From assembly GCF_021245725.1 (NCBI RefSeq), contig NZ_JAJGSX010000003.1, forward strand, positions 372,001 to 436,000: a stretch of 64,000 nucleotides of DNA. Direction: 5' to 3'. Below, in pieces: positions 47,287 through 56,545 of this stretch (position 1 is its first letter; every line of letters begins with the position of its first letter). A model generated the notes under the pieces. It saw nothing but the letters and a program-made list of their open reading frames with translations, searched no databases and was not told where the DNA came from. Origin of the DNA: Pseudonocardia sp. TRM90224. Lineage in GTDB: Bacteria; Actinomycetota; Actinomycetes; Mycobacteriales; Pseudonocardiaceae. The translations under genes were made by a program, and so were the position numbers.

Positions 47287-47970
47287 GTGCACCGACAGAC
47301 GCTGATCTTCGACGCCGACGACACGCTCTGGGAGAACAACGTCGTCTTCGAGCGTGTGATCGACGACTACCTCGCCTGGCTCGCCCACCCGACGCTCGAC
47401 CGGGCGGCCACCCGCGCGGTGCTCGACGACATCGAGCGCGCCAACGTCGAGGTGCTCGGCTACGGCAGCGCGAGCTTCCTGCACAGCCTCGGCGAGTGCT
47501 TCGAGCGGCTCAACGAACGGCCCGCCACCGACGCGGAGCGGGCGCAGATCGCCGAGCTTGCGGCGGCGTTGGTGAACCACGAGGTCGAGCTGGTGCCCGG
47601 GGTCGCGGAGACGCTCGCCGACCTCGGCACCCGCCACGACCTGATGCTGCTGACCAAGGGCGCGCTCGACGAGCAGCAGCGCAAGATCGACGCGTCGAAC
47701 CTCGCGCACCACTTCGGCAGCGTGCACATCGTCGTGGAGAAGAACGAGTCGACCTACCGCTCGCTGGTCGCCGAGCGGTCGCTGACGCCGGCGTCGACGT
47801 GGATGATCGGCAACTCGCCGAAGTCGGACATCCGACCGGCCCGGGCCGCGGGGCTGGGCGCGGTCTTCATCCCCAACGCGCACACCTGGGTGCTGGAGCA
47901 CGACGAGCTGCCCGACGATGCCGGCGTGCTCCACCTCGAGCACTTCACGCAGCTGGTCAAGCACTTCTGA
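47287..47970 (+). CDS. HAD family hydrolase
   Basis: 227 residues. HAD motif I is FDADDTLW, a long cap (about 20-100) follows, motif II is LLTKG, a Lys lies near VEKNE and motif IV is MIGNSPKSDI. It is a phosphatase or dehalogenase-like hydrolase of the YjjG/Gph type; the substrate is not readable. GTG 47287 lies 7 nt after the -10-like TACGAT. The downstream intergenic region holds a long inverted repeat. Confidence 0.92.
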   Translation: MHRQTLIFDADDTLWENNVVFERVIDDYLAWLAHPTLDRAATRAVLDDIERANVEVLGYGSASFLHSLGECFERLNERPATDAERAQIAELAAALVNHEVELVPGVAETLADLGTRHDLMLLTKGALDEQQRKIDASNLAHHFGSVHIVVEKNESTYRSLVAERSLTPASTWMIGNSPKSDIRPARAAGLGAVFIPNAHTWVLEHDELPDDAGVLHLEHFTQLVKHF

Positions 47971-47990
47971 GCGGCGGGTCGAGCCCGACG

Positions 47991-48051
47991 GGAGGGCAGC
48001 AAAGCCACTTTCCTGCCCTGTGAGGGCCTGAAGGTGGCTTTGCTGCCCTCC
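47991..48051. repeat. Intergenic inverted repeat, 22-bp arms
   Basis: Arms 47991-48012 and 48030-48051 are complementary at 21 of 22 positions around a 17-nt loop. They contain AAAGCCACTTTC, the core also found in the element at 55741-55794. It lies between convergent genes and could act as a bidirectional terminator. Confidence 0.88.
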
Positions 48052-48076
48052 GGCCGGAGGCCGGAACTCGGCGCGG

Positions 48077-48709
48077 CTAGCGGCGGCTGTACTCCGCGAC
48101 CCGCTCCATGACGGCGGCGCCGACCTTGCTGGGGTGCCCGGCGTCGAACGGCGGCTGCGGGTCGTACTCGATCTTCACCTGGGACGCCTGCGCCGCGATG
48201 TCGTCGAAGAGGAGCTCCAGCAGCCGCAGCGCCATGTCGATCCCGGCGGAGACCCCGGCCGCGGTGACGATCCGCTGGTCGAGGTGCTCTACCACCCGCT
48301 GCGTCACCGGTACGGCGCCGAGTTCGCGCAACGTCGTGAACGAGCCCCAGTGCGTCGTCGCCGTCAGGCCGTCGAGCAGCCCGGCCGCGCCGAGCACCAG
48401 CGAACCCGTGCAGACCGACGTGGTGAACCGGGTACCGCCGTGCACGTCACGCACCCAGTCGACGAGCGCGCCGCCGGCGAGGTGGTCGCGCGCACCCGGC
48501 CCACCCGGCATCACGACGACATCGGGGGACGGCACCTCGGCCAGCGTCCGGTCGACGCTGAGGCCGAGCTGATCGGTCCCGGTCCGGACCTCGCCGCGCC
48601 GCTCGCCGACGAAGACGATCTCGAGCGCCGGGACGGCCTTGAGCACCTCGTACGGCCCGATCGCATCGAGCGCCGTGAGACGCGGGAACAGCGGAATCGC
48701 TACCTGCAT
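48077..48709 (-). CDS. DJ-1/PfpI family protein (copy 2)
   Basis: 210 residues. The class I glutamine amidotransferase-like fold has the nucleophile-elbow Cys in FTTSVCTGSLVLGAAGLL and the following TATTHWGSF. The N-terminus MQVAIPLFPRLTALDAIGPYEVL is shared almost identically with the neighbouring gene. Members include isonitrile hydratases and glyoxalase-like enzymes; the precise activity is unknown. It lies 11 nt downstream of the first copy and is probably a tandem duplicate in the same operon. Confidence 0.9.
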   Translation of the reverse strand: MQVAIPLFPRLTALDAIGPYEVLKAVPALEIVFVGERRGEVRTGTDQLGLSVDRTLAEVPSPDVVVMPGGPGARDHLAGGALVDWVRDVHGGTRFTTSVCTGSLVLGAAGLLDGLTATTHWGSFTTLRELGAVPVTQRVVEHLDQRIVTAAGVSAGIDMALRLLELLFDDIAAQASQVKIEYDPQPPFDAGHPSKVGAAVMERVAEYSRR

Positions 48710-48720
48710 GGTCCTGCCTC

Positions 48721-49359
48721 CTATACGCGGATCTTGGTGTACTCGGCGAGCCGCTCGACGACGTCGGGTCCGACCTTGCTCGGATGCCCCGCGTCGAACG
48801 GCGGCTCGGGGTCGTACTCGATGAACATCTGCGCCGCCTGCGCGGCGACGTCGTCGAACAGCACCGCCAGCAGCCGGATGGCCATGTCGATGCCGGACGA
48901 GACCCCGGCCGCGGTGACGATCCGCCGGTCGAGGTGCTCGACGACCCGCTCGCTCACGGGTGTCGCGCCGAAGCGGGCCAGCACGTCGAACGCTCCCCAG
49001 TGCGTGGTCGCGGTGAGCCCGTCGAGCAGCCCGGCCGCGCCGAGGATCAGCGAGCCGGTGCAGACCGACGTCGTGAACCGGGTGCCGGCGTGCGCCGCGC
49101 GCACCCAGTCGACGATCGGCCCGCCGTCGAGGAACGCCCTGCTGCCCCGCCCACCGGGCACCACGACGATGTCGGGATCGGGCAGCTCGTCGAAGGTCCG
49201 GTCGACGACCAGCCCGAGGAAGCCGTTCTCGGTGCGCACCTCGCCGCGGGTCTCCCCGACGAACGTCACGTCGAGCTCCGGGACGCGCTGCAGCACCTCG
49301 TACGGCCCGATCGCGTCGAGCGCGGTGAGCCGGGGGAACAGCGGGATCGCAACCTGCAT
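48721..49359 (-). CDS. DJ-1/PfpI family protein (copy 1)
   Basis: 212 residues. It has the same fold and order of motifs as the next gene (elbow Cys in TSVCTGSLILGAAGLLDGL, ending DAGHPSKVGPDVVERLAEY). The two differ mainly in the loop around residues 30-70. ATG 49359 is the start, 2 nt after the stop of the GATase-AraC regulator, so all three genes form one transcription unit. Confidence 0.9.
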   Translation of the reverse strand: MQVAIPLFPRLTALDAIGPYEVLQRVPELDVTFVGETRGEVRTENGFLGLVVDRTFDELPDPDIVVVPGGRGSRAFLDGGPIVDWVRAAHAGTRFTTSVCTGSLILGAAGLLDGLTATTHWGAFDVLARFGATPVSERVVEHLDRRIVTAAGVSSGIDMAIRLLAVLFDDVAAQAAQMFIEYDPEPPFDAGHPSKVGPDVVERLAEYTKIRV

Positions 49360-49361
49360 GG

Positions 49362-50381
49362 TCAGGTCCTCTCGGTCAGGGTGAAACGGCGCCGGTAGTG
49401 GTCGGGGGCGACCCCGACCCGGCGGAGGAAGGCCTTGCGCATCGATTCGGCGGAGCCGAAGCCGGCCCGGGTGGCCGCCGCGGTGACGAGCAGCGGTTCC
49501 GACTCCAGCAACCGGCGCGCGACGTCGACGCGGACCTGCTCGACGTAGTCGCCGGGCGGGCTGCCCAGCGCCTTCGTGAACTCGCGGCTGAAGTGCCGCT
49601 CGCTCATCCCCACCCGCGAGGCGAGCACCGGAACGCGCAGGTCGGCGGCCGGATCGCCGTGGATGATCTCCTGTGCCGCCTTGATCGACGGCTGCCGTGC
49701 CGGCGGCGCCCACACCGGGCCGGCGAACTGGCTCTGCCCACCGGGCCTGCGCAGGAAGACGACGAGCTCGCGGGCGACGTCCTGCGCGACCTCCGGCCCG
49801 TGGTCGACCTCGATCAGCGCGAGCGCGAGATCGATACCGGCCGTGACACCGGCGGACGTCCAGATCCGGCCCTGCCGCAGGTAGATGGCGTCGGCGGTGA
49901 CGTCGACGGCGGGGTGAGTGGCGCCGAGCTCGTCGGCGTGGCGCCAGTGCGTCGTCGCGCAGAGCCCGTCCAGCAGCCCGGCCGCGGCCAGCGGGAACGC
50001 GCCCGTGCAGACGGAGACGACCCGCCTCGACCGTTCGGCCGCGCCGCGCAGCCACGTGACGAGCCAGCCGTCGGCAGGGGCCTGCCGAGCACCGCGCCCG
50101 CCGGGGACCAGCAGGGTGTCGATCTCCCCTTCCGGTAGCCCTTCCGCGACGAGCTGCAGCCCACTGGACGTCGTCACCGGCCCCGGGACGGCGCTGACCA
50201 GCCGGATCTCGTACCCGTCCGCCGTGCCCACGAACGACGTCGCAGTGGCGAAGGCCTCGTGCGGCCCGGTGACGTCGAGCGACTGGACGCCGTCGAAGAC
50301 CGGGACGATGACTCGGCTGGTTGGCACCCCTCCACCGTCGTCGACCTCGCGGATGGCGTCAACGACCGGTGTCCCACACAT
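49362..50381 (-). CDS. GlxA-type transcriptional regulator (DJ-1/PfpI domain plus AraC HTH)
   Basis: 339 residues. The N-terminal DJ-1/PfpI-like sensor domain (about 20-200; elbow VVSVCTGAFPLAAAGLLDG) is fused to a C-terminal AraC DNA-binding domain (about 235-335; VGMSERHFSREFTKALG, then AGFGSAESMRKAFLRRVG). It probably controls the two enzyme genes that follow directly, which share its sensor fold. ATG 50381 is taken, but GTG 50327 is possible and would remove 18 residues. Confidence 0.88.
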   Translation of the reverse strand: MCGTPVVDAIREVDDGGGVPTSRVIVPVFDGVQSLDVTGPHEAFATATSFVGTADGYEIRLVSAVPGPVTTSSGLQLVAEGLPEGEIDTLLVPGGRGARQAPADGWLVTWLRGAAERSRRVVSVCTGAFPLAAAGLLDGLCATTHWRHADELGATHPAVDVTADAIYLRQGRIWTSAGVTAGIDLALALIEVDHGPEVAQDVARELVVFLRRPGGQSQFAGPVWAPPARQPSIKAAQEIIHGDPAADLRVPVLASRVGMSERHFSREFTKALGSPPGDYVEQVRVDVARRLLESEPLLVTAAATRAGFGSAESMRKAFLRRVGVAPDHYRRRFTLTERT

Positions 50382-50405
50382 TCAGCCATCAGGCAGACTG
50401 GTCTG

Positions 50406-51485
50406 ATGGGCGTTCCGGACATCGACTGGTCGGAACGGGCGGCGATAGCGGAGCGGGCCATCCTCCGTCGCCACCTGCGCCGGGTCGCCGGCGTGCTCCC
50501 GGGTACCCGCATAGCGCGGATCCGCTGGCCCCGCCGGGTCCCGGCCTCGCCGAAGCCGTGGCACTTCTGGTGGCAGGCGCAGCTGCTCGACTGCCTCGTC
50601 GACGCGCAGCTCAGGGACCCCTCGGCGCGCAGGGCGCGGACGATCGCGAAGGCGACCCGCACGGTGCGGCTGCGCAACCTCGGCTCGTGGACCAACCGCT
50701 ACTACGACGACACCGCGTGGCTCGGCCTCGCCGTGCACCGGGCGGGCGCGCTCACCCGCTCCCACGGCGCGCCTGCGCTCACGGCCATCACCCAGCGGCT
50801 GCACGAAGGATGGACCGAGGACGGCGGCGGCGGGATCGTCTGGCACCACGGCGACCACGTGAAGAACGCGCCGTCGAACGGGCCGGCCGCGATCCTGCTC
50901 GCCAGGGTCGGCCAGCTGGACTTCGCGTCGTCGATCGTCGACTGGGTCGCCGACACGCTCGTCGACCCCGACACCGGGCTGGTGCGCAACGCCGTCCGGC
51001 TCGCACCGGACGGATCGGTGCAGCACGTCGTCCGCCACGTCTACACGTACTGCCAAGGCGCCTACCTCGGCGCCTGCGTCGAGCTGGCCGAACGCGACGG
51101 GCACTGGCGGTGGACCGACCGCGCTGCCGGCGTCGTCGATGCCGTCACCAACCGGCTCGTGAGCCGCGACGGCGTGCTGCCCGGCGACGGCGGGGGCGAC
51201 GGCGGGCTCTTCGCGGGGATCCTCGCGCGCTACCTCGCCGACGCCGCGGTGCGTCGACCGGAGCTGGCACCTACGGCGTCACGGCTCGTCCTCGCCAGCG
51301 CGGAAGCGGCGTGGGACGGCCGCGCGGAGGTGGGCGGCGGCCCGGTGTTCGCGGCCGACTGGTCCGCCCCGGCCCGCCCACCGTGCCCCGGCGCACCGGA
51401 AGCGGACCTCTCCGTGCAGCTCGCGGCGTGGATGCTGCTCGAAGCCGCGGCCCGGATCCGGCAGACGCCCAACGGCAGGGGCTGA
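50406..51485 (+). CDS. Glycoside hydrolase family 76-like protein
   Basis: 359 residues without a signal peptide. NRYYDDTAWLGLAV carries the Asp pair typical of GH76 endo-alpha-1,6-mannanases, and the repeating helix pattern (GPAAILLARVG, AYLGACVELAERDG) fits an (alpha/alpha)6 barrel. The Gly-rich loop DGGGGIVWH is also family-like. It should act on alpha-mannosides inside the cell or be inactive as a secreted enzyme. The M. tuberculosis orthologue (Rv0365c) is likewise near DedA and fba, as I recall. Confidence 0.85.
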   Translation: MGVPDIDWSERAAIAERAILRRHLRRVAGVLPGTRIARIRWPRRVPASPKPWHFWWQAQLLDCLVDAQLRDPSARRARTIAKATRTVRLRNLGSWTNRYYDDTAWLGLAVHRAGALTRSHGAPALTAITQRLHEGWTEDGGGGIVWHHGDHVKNAPSNGPAAILLARVGQLDFASSIVDWVADTLVDPDTGLVRNAVRLAPDGSVQHVVRHVYTYCQGAYLGACVELAERDGHWRWTDRAAGVVDAVTNRLVSRDGVLPGDGGGDGGLFAGILARYLADAAVRRPELAPTASRLVLASAEAAWDGRAEVGGGPVFAADWSAPARPPCPGAPEADLSVQLAAWMLLEAAARIRQTPNGRG

Positions 51486-51499
51486 ACCCTGGACCGCCG

Positions 51500-52144
51500 C
51501 TACGCGGCGTGCGCTCCGCCGCGGCGCGCGCGGACGATCTCGACGACGATCGGCAGGAGCGACAGCGCGACGATCAGGATCAGCATCATCTCGATGTTCG
51601 AGCGGACCCACTCGAACTGGCCGAGCCAGAACCCGAGGATCGTCACCCCCGCCGCCCACACGACGCCGCCGATCAGCGAGTACGTGAGGTAGCGCTTCGG
51701 CTCCATCCGGCCGACACCGGCCATGACCGTGATGAACGTGCGCACGATCGGCACGAACCTGGCCAGCACGATCGCGCGGTTGCCGTATTTGTCGAAGAAC
51801 TCCTGGGTCTTCACGACGTGTTTCGGCTTGAACACCTTCGACTGCGGCTTGTCGAAGATGGCCGGCCCAGCGGCCCGGCCGATGTAGTAGCCGACCGCGT
51901 TGCCGACGAACGCCGCCACCACGAGGATCAGGCACACCAGCCACAGCGGTGCCTGGATGGCGCCCTGCGCGACGAAGAGCCCCGCGGTGAACAGCAGGGA
52001 GTCGCCAGGGAGGAAGAAGCCGAGCAGCAACCCGCACTCGGCGAACACGATGAGCGCCAGCCCGACCAGTGCCCATGGGCCCAGCCAGGCGATGATCACG
52101 TCGGGCTTGAGCCACTCAGGGCCGAGTGCGAGCGTTGTCGTCAC
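51500..52144 (-). CDS. DedA family membrane protein
   Basis: 214 residues. The SNARE-associated/DedA domain shows ECGLLLGFFLPGDSLLF, NAVGYYIGR, and the conserved RFVPIVRTFITVMAGVGRM, plus four or more hydrophobic helices. DedA proteins support membrane homeostasis, and some members flip undecaprenyl phosphate. GTG 52144 lies 27 nt after the small membrane gene, in an apparent operon led by a sigma factor gene. Confidence 0.93.
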   Translation of the reverse strand: MTTTLALGPEWLKPDVIIAWLGPWALVGLALIVFAECGLLLGFFLPGDSLLFTAGLFVAQGAIQAPLWLVCLILVVAAFVGNAVGYYIGRAAGPAIFDKPQSKVFKPKHVVKTQEFFDKYGNRAIVLARFVPIVRTFITVMAGVGRMEPKRYLTYSLIGGVVWAAGVTILGFWLGQFEWVRSNIEMMLILIVALSLLPIVVEIVRARRGGAHAA

Positions 52145-52171
52145 TCCGAAAACGGTACCGGGCGGCGCACG

Positions 52172-52387
52172 TCACCCGAGAGGGGGTAGGACCCCCGGCA
52201 CCAGAAGTGATAGCAGCGCGAACCCCCCGCCGAGCACGGCGCCGAGCAGCAACGCCAGCAGCAGCGCGGTGCGTGCGCTCGCGCCCGACGGCTCGTCGAC
52301 GTACTGCCCGGCAGGCCGTCCGGCACCGGTCGCGCGTGCCCGCAACGCCTCGGCGAGGCGCTGCTCCGGCTCGTCGCCCCTGGTCAT
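52172..52387 (-). CDS. Small single-pass membrane protein downstream of a sigma factor gene
   Basis: 71 residues. A charged cytoplasmic N-terminus (MTRGDEPEQRLAEALRARA) precedes one membrane helix (TALLLALLLGAVLGGGFALLSLLV) and a short outer tail. It starts 4 nt after the sigma factor stop, the position of a membrane anti-sigma factor, but it lacks a zinc-finger motif and is very short. The role is inferred only. Confidence 0.75.
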   Translation of the reverse strand: MTRGDEPEQRLAEALRARATGAGRPAGQYVDEPSGASARTALLLALLLGAVLGGGFALLSLLVPGVLPPLG

Positions 52388-52391
52388 GCGC

Positions 52392-52985
52392 TCACCCCGG
52401 CCCCGGGTTCATCACGCGCCCGACGGCGTCGAGCGCGCGGCTGGCAGTGGACTTGACCGTACCGCGGGTGATGCCGGTCGCCTCGGCGATCTCGGCCTCC
52501 GACAGCCCGCCGTAGTAGCGCAGCACGAGCACCTCACGCTGCCGGGGCGGGAGCGACGCCAGCGCGTCGACGACGGCCTGGTGCTCTGCGGAGAGCATCG
52601 CGAGCGACTCGGCCGAGCGTGCGTTCACCTGGTGCGGCGGCACGTAGTCGCGGGCGGTGCGCCTGCGCCGCAGCACCGAGCGCGAACCGTTGACGACGGC
52701 CGTGCGCAGGTAGCCGACGGCAGCGGCCTCGTCGCGCAGCCCTGCCCAGTGCCGGTGCAACCCGGCGAACGCCTCCTGCACGACGTCCTCCGCCGTGCTC
52801 GGATCGTCCACGAGCAGCACCGCGAGGCGCACCATGCGCATGCGGTGGTCGCGGTAGAGGTCCGCGAGCGTGCGCGGACTCGAAGGACCCGGACCCTGTG
52901 AAGGTGCGGGTACGGGACGGTCATCGAGCACGCGCAACCGAGTGAGCGTCTGCTCGACGGCGTTGTACCCCGCATCGCCGACCAT
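52392..52985 (-). CDS. SigE-family (ECF-like) RNA polymerase sigma factor
   Basis: 197 residues. Region 2 (about 40-105: LYRDHRMRMVRLAVLLVDD, AEDVVQEAFAGLHRHW) and region 4 (about 130-190: LSAEHQAVVDALASLPPRQREVLVLRYY, then LSEAEIAEATGITRGTVKSTASRAL) are both present. It should direct transcription of a small stress or envelope regulon, perhaps including the small membrane protein and DedA gene that follow. It is divergent from fba with a 129-bp gap. ATG 52985 is chosen. Confidence 0.92.
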   Translation of the reverse strand: MVGDAGYNAVEQTLTRLRVLDDRPVPAPSQGPGPSSPRTLADLYRDHRMRMVRLAVLLVDDPSTAEDVVQEAFAGLHRHWAGLRDEAAAVGYLRTAVVNGSRSVLRRRRTARDYVPPHQVNARSAESLAMLSAEHQAVVDALASLPPRQREVLVLRYYGGLSEAEIAEATGITRGTVKSTASRALDAVGRVMNPGPG

Positions 52986-53114
52986 GAACCACAGCCTATT
53001 CCGTAGCGTGCACAACAAGACACGGGCATGGGTGAGCTTGCCGACCGGCGCCCGTCGTGCCCGGTAGCAGGTGCTGGATACTTGTCCGCGAACCGCGGAC
53101 AGGAGGGTCACACC

Positions 53115-54149
<1,035 letters not shown>

Positions 54150-54178
54150 GCGAATAGCCCACCCGGCAGGATGGGGTC

Positions 54179-54583
54179 ATGACCAACCTGCTCGGTCCTG
54201 ACCCCACCCTGCTCCCGGTGGACCCCGCCGCGGCCGACCTCGACCGCGGTATCGAGCCGGCCGAGGTCGCCGCGGCGCGCCCGACGTCGAGCCTCGCTTG
54301 GGCCGTGCTCGCCGAGCGCGCGCTCGAGGACGGCCAGACCATCACCGCCTACGCCTACGCCCGCACCGGCTACCACCGCGGGCTCGACCTGCTGCGCCGC
54401 AACGGGTGGAAGGGCTTCGGCCCCATTCCGTGGTCGCACGAGCCCAACCGCGGGTTCCTGCGTGCGCTCGCGGTGCTGCACAAGGCCGCCGTCGCCATCG
54501 AGGAGACCGACGAGGCGGAGCGCTGCCGCGTCTTCCTCGCCGAGTCCGACCCGGCAGCGCCCGCGGCGCTCGGGATCGACTGA
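54179..54583 (+). CDS. DUF3151 protein
   Basis: 134 residues. LLGPDPTLLP at the N-terminus and GYHRGLDLLRRNGWKGFGPIPWSHEPNRGFLRAL are the hallmarks of DUF3151, an actinobacterial family with TPR-like helices and unknown function that regularly accompanies fba. It is soluble, with no catalytic motif. It lies 29 bp after fba and 41 bp before the membrane gene. Confidence 0.92.
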   Translation: MTNLLGPDPTLLPVDPAAADLDRGIEPAEVAAARPTSSLAWAVLAERALEDGQTITAYAYARTGYHRGLDLLRRNGWKGFGPIPWSHEPNRGFLRALAVLHKAAVAIEETDEAERCRVFLAESDPAAPAALGID

Positions 54584-54624
54584 GCCGGCCCCGAACGAAC
54601 CGACCCCGAGAGACAGCAGGAACC

Positions 54625-55722
54625 GTGGCCGCGCCGACCCGGACCGAGCGGCTCCGCGCCCACCTGACGGCGCGGAGCCGCCGGGTCGGGGTGTCGGCGT
54701 TGCCCATCGTCCAGTGCGCGGTCGCGGCCGGCGTGGCGTGGTTCGTCGCGGGCGACCTCGTCGGCCACGCCAGGCCGTTCTTCGCGCCGATCGCGGCCGT
54801 GATCAGCCTGGGCGTCTCGCTGAGCAGCCGGCTGCGCAGGGTCGTCGAGCTGGTGGTCGGGGTCAGCCTCGGGGTGCTGGTCGGCGACCTCCTGATCTCC
54901 CAGATCGGCAGCGGCCCGTGGCAGATCATGCTGGTCGTGGCGCTGGCGATGACAATCGCCGTCTTCGCCGACGGCGCCGCGCTGCTCGTCGCGCAGGCCG
55001 GGTCGTCGGCGGTGCTGGTGGCGACGCTGCTGCCGCCGGGGGAGACCGGCGGGTTCGACCGCTGCATCGACGCGCTGATCGGCGGCGGCGTCGGTGTGCT
55101 GATCGCGGCCCTGCTGCCTTCCGACCCCGTCGCGCCGGTGCGCCGCGAGGCCCGGGCGTTGCTCGACGAGCTCGCGGCCGTCCTCACCGCGACCGCCGAC
55201 GCGCTGCGCAACCGCGATGCCGAAGCAGCCGGTGCCGCGCTGCAGCAGGCCCGGGCGAGCCAGCCGCTGATCGACGGGCTGCGGGCGGCGCTGCGCGGCG
55301 GCAACGAGGTTGCGACCGTCGCGCCGCTGCACCGCAGGCGACGACGGGTGCTCGGCAAGTTCGCCGAGGTCGCCGAGCGGGCCGACTACGCGATGCGCAA
55401 CGCCCGGGTGCTCGGGCGGCGCGCGTACACGGCGCTGCAGGACGACGAGCCGGCGGTGCCGGAGCTCGCCGACCTCATCAGCGAGCTGGCGTCGGCCGTC
55501 ACCGCGCTCACCGCGCAGCTGGACCGCGACGGCGACCGGACGCTCGCCCGCGAGCCCGTGCTGGACGTCGTCCGGCACGCGGTGGCGCTGCAGCGCCAGT
55601 GGGAGCCGGGTCCGTCCGAGCAGGTGATGCTGGCCCAGCTGCGCTCGATCGCGCTCGACCTGCTGCAAGCCACCGGTCTGACCAGAGGCGCAGCCCTACG
55701 GGAAATGCGCGAAGACCCCTAG
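54625..55722 (+). CDS. FUSC-like / aromatic acid exporter family membrane protein
   Basis: 365 residues. Six or so hydrophobic helices lie within residues 25-165 (IVQCAVAAGVAWFV, FFAPIAAVISLGVSLSS, VVELVVGVSLGVLVGDLLI, ALAMTIAVFADGAALL). A long cytoplasmic helical domain follows (170-365). This half-size layout is that of FUSC/ArAE-type transporters, which export aromatic acids or other amphiphiles. The substrate is unknown. GTG 54625 has GCAGGA just upstream. Confidence 0.85.
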   Translation: MAAPTRTERLRAHLTARSRRVGVSALPIVQCAVAAGVAWFVAGDLVGHARPFFAPIAAVISLGVSLSSRLRRVVELVVGVSLGVLVGDLLISQIGSGPWQIMLVVALAMTIAVFADGAALLVAQAGSSAVLVATLLPPGETGGFDRCIDALIGGGVGVLIAALLPSDPVAPVRREARALLDELAAVLTATADALRNRDAEAAGAALQQARASQPLIDGLRAALRGGNEVATVAPLHRRRRRVLGKFAEVAERADYAMRNARVLGRRAYTALQDDEPAVPELADLISELASAVTALTAQLDRDGDRTLAREPVLDVVRHAVALQRQWEPGPSEQVMLAQLRSIALDLLQATGLTRGAALREMREDP

Positions 55723-55740
55723 GAAGGCACCCTCCGGGTG

Positions 55741-55794
55741 TGCCAGGAAAGCCACTTTCCTGGCACGAGACGTCCGGAAAGTGGCTTTCCTGGC
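55741..55794. repeat. Intergenic inverted repeat with a nested hairpin
   Basis: Perfect 19-bp arms lie at 55742-55760 and 55776-55794 around a 15-nt loop. The left arm plus flank (55741-55765) also folds on itself with perfect 11-bp arms, so two structures are mutually exclusive. It shares the core AAAGCCACTTTC with the element at 47991-48051. Confidence 0.88.
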
Positions 55795-55867
55795 GCCCCG
55801 GACGCCGCCGTCCGGGTGGTGTTCGCCCGCAGCGGAACCTCTGCGGCGGTGATGTCGTTCAGGTCAC

Positions 55868-56530
55868 GTGCATCTGCTTGTGCGCTGGCTGCTGGCGCCG
55901 CTCGCCCGACTTCTGTACAGGCCGATCGTCCGTGGTGCCGACCGCGTCCCACGGGAGGGCGCGGTGATCATCGCTGCGAACCACAGGGCTGCGGTCGACA
56001 CCGCGGTCATCGCGCTGACGGCCGGGCGGCCGGTCTCGTTCCTCGGCAAGTCGGAGTACTTCGAGGGCATCGGCATCAAGGGCAAGGCGCTGGCCGCGTT
56101 CCTCTCCGCGCTCGGGTACGTGCCGGTCGACCGCACGAACGCCAAGGCGGGGCTCGCCGCGCTCGACGCCGCCCGCACGGTCCTGGAGGCGGGTGGCGCG
56201 TTCGCGATCTACCCGGAGGGCACCCGGTCGCTCGACGGCAGGCTGCACCGCGGCCACACCGGTGTCGCGACGCTCGCGCTGGAGACCGGCGCGCCAGTCG
56301 TCCCGGTCGCGTTGCACGGCACCGAGCGGGTGCAGCCGGTCGGCAAGAAGTTCCCCCGGCTGCGCCGCGTCACGATCCACTACGGCGAGCCGCTCGACTT
56401 CTCCCGCTACGACGGCCTCTCCAGCTCCAACGTGATCCGCCGCGCCGCGACCGACGAGATCATGGACGCGATCGCGCGCATCTCGCAGCAGGAGTACGTC
56501 GACACCTACCACCAGCGCCCCGCCGCCTGA
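55868..56530 (+). CDS. 1-acyl-sn-glycerol-3-phosphate acyltransferase (PlsC family)
   Basis: 220 residues. The acyltransferase motif NHRAAVD contains His39 and Asp44 (HX4D), followed by PVDRTNAKAGLAAL and IYPEGTRSLDGRLHRGHTGVA. It transfers an acyl chain to lysophosphatidic acid or a related lipid at the membrane. GTG 55868 is the likely start; the region before it has no better candidate. It converges on the reverse transcriptase gene with 15 bp between stops. Confidence 0.9.
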   Translation: MHLLVRWLLAPLARLLYRPIVRGADRVPREGAVIIAANHRAAVDTAVIALTAGRPVSFLGKSEYFEGIGIKGKALAAFLSALGYVPVDRTNAKAGLAALDAARTVLEAGGAFAIYPEGTRSLDGRLHRGHTGVATLALETGAPVVPVALHGTERVQPVGKKFPRLRRVTIHYGEPLDFSRYDGLSSSNVIRRAATDEIMDAIARISQQEYVDTYHQRPAA

Positions 56531-56545
56531 GTTCCCCAGGCCGGG

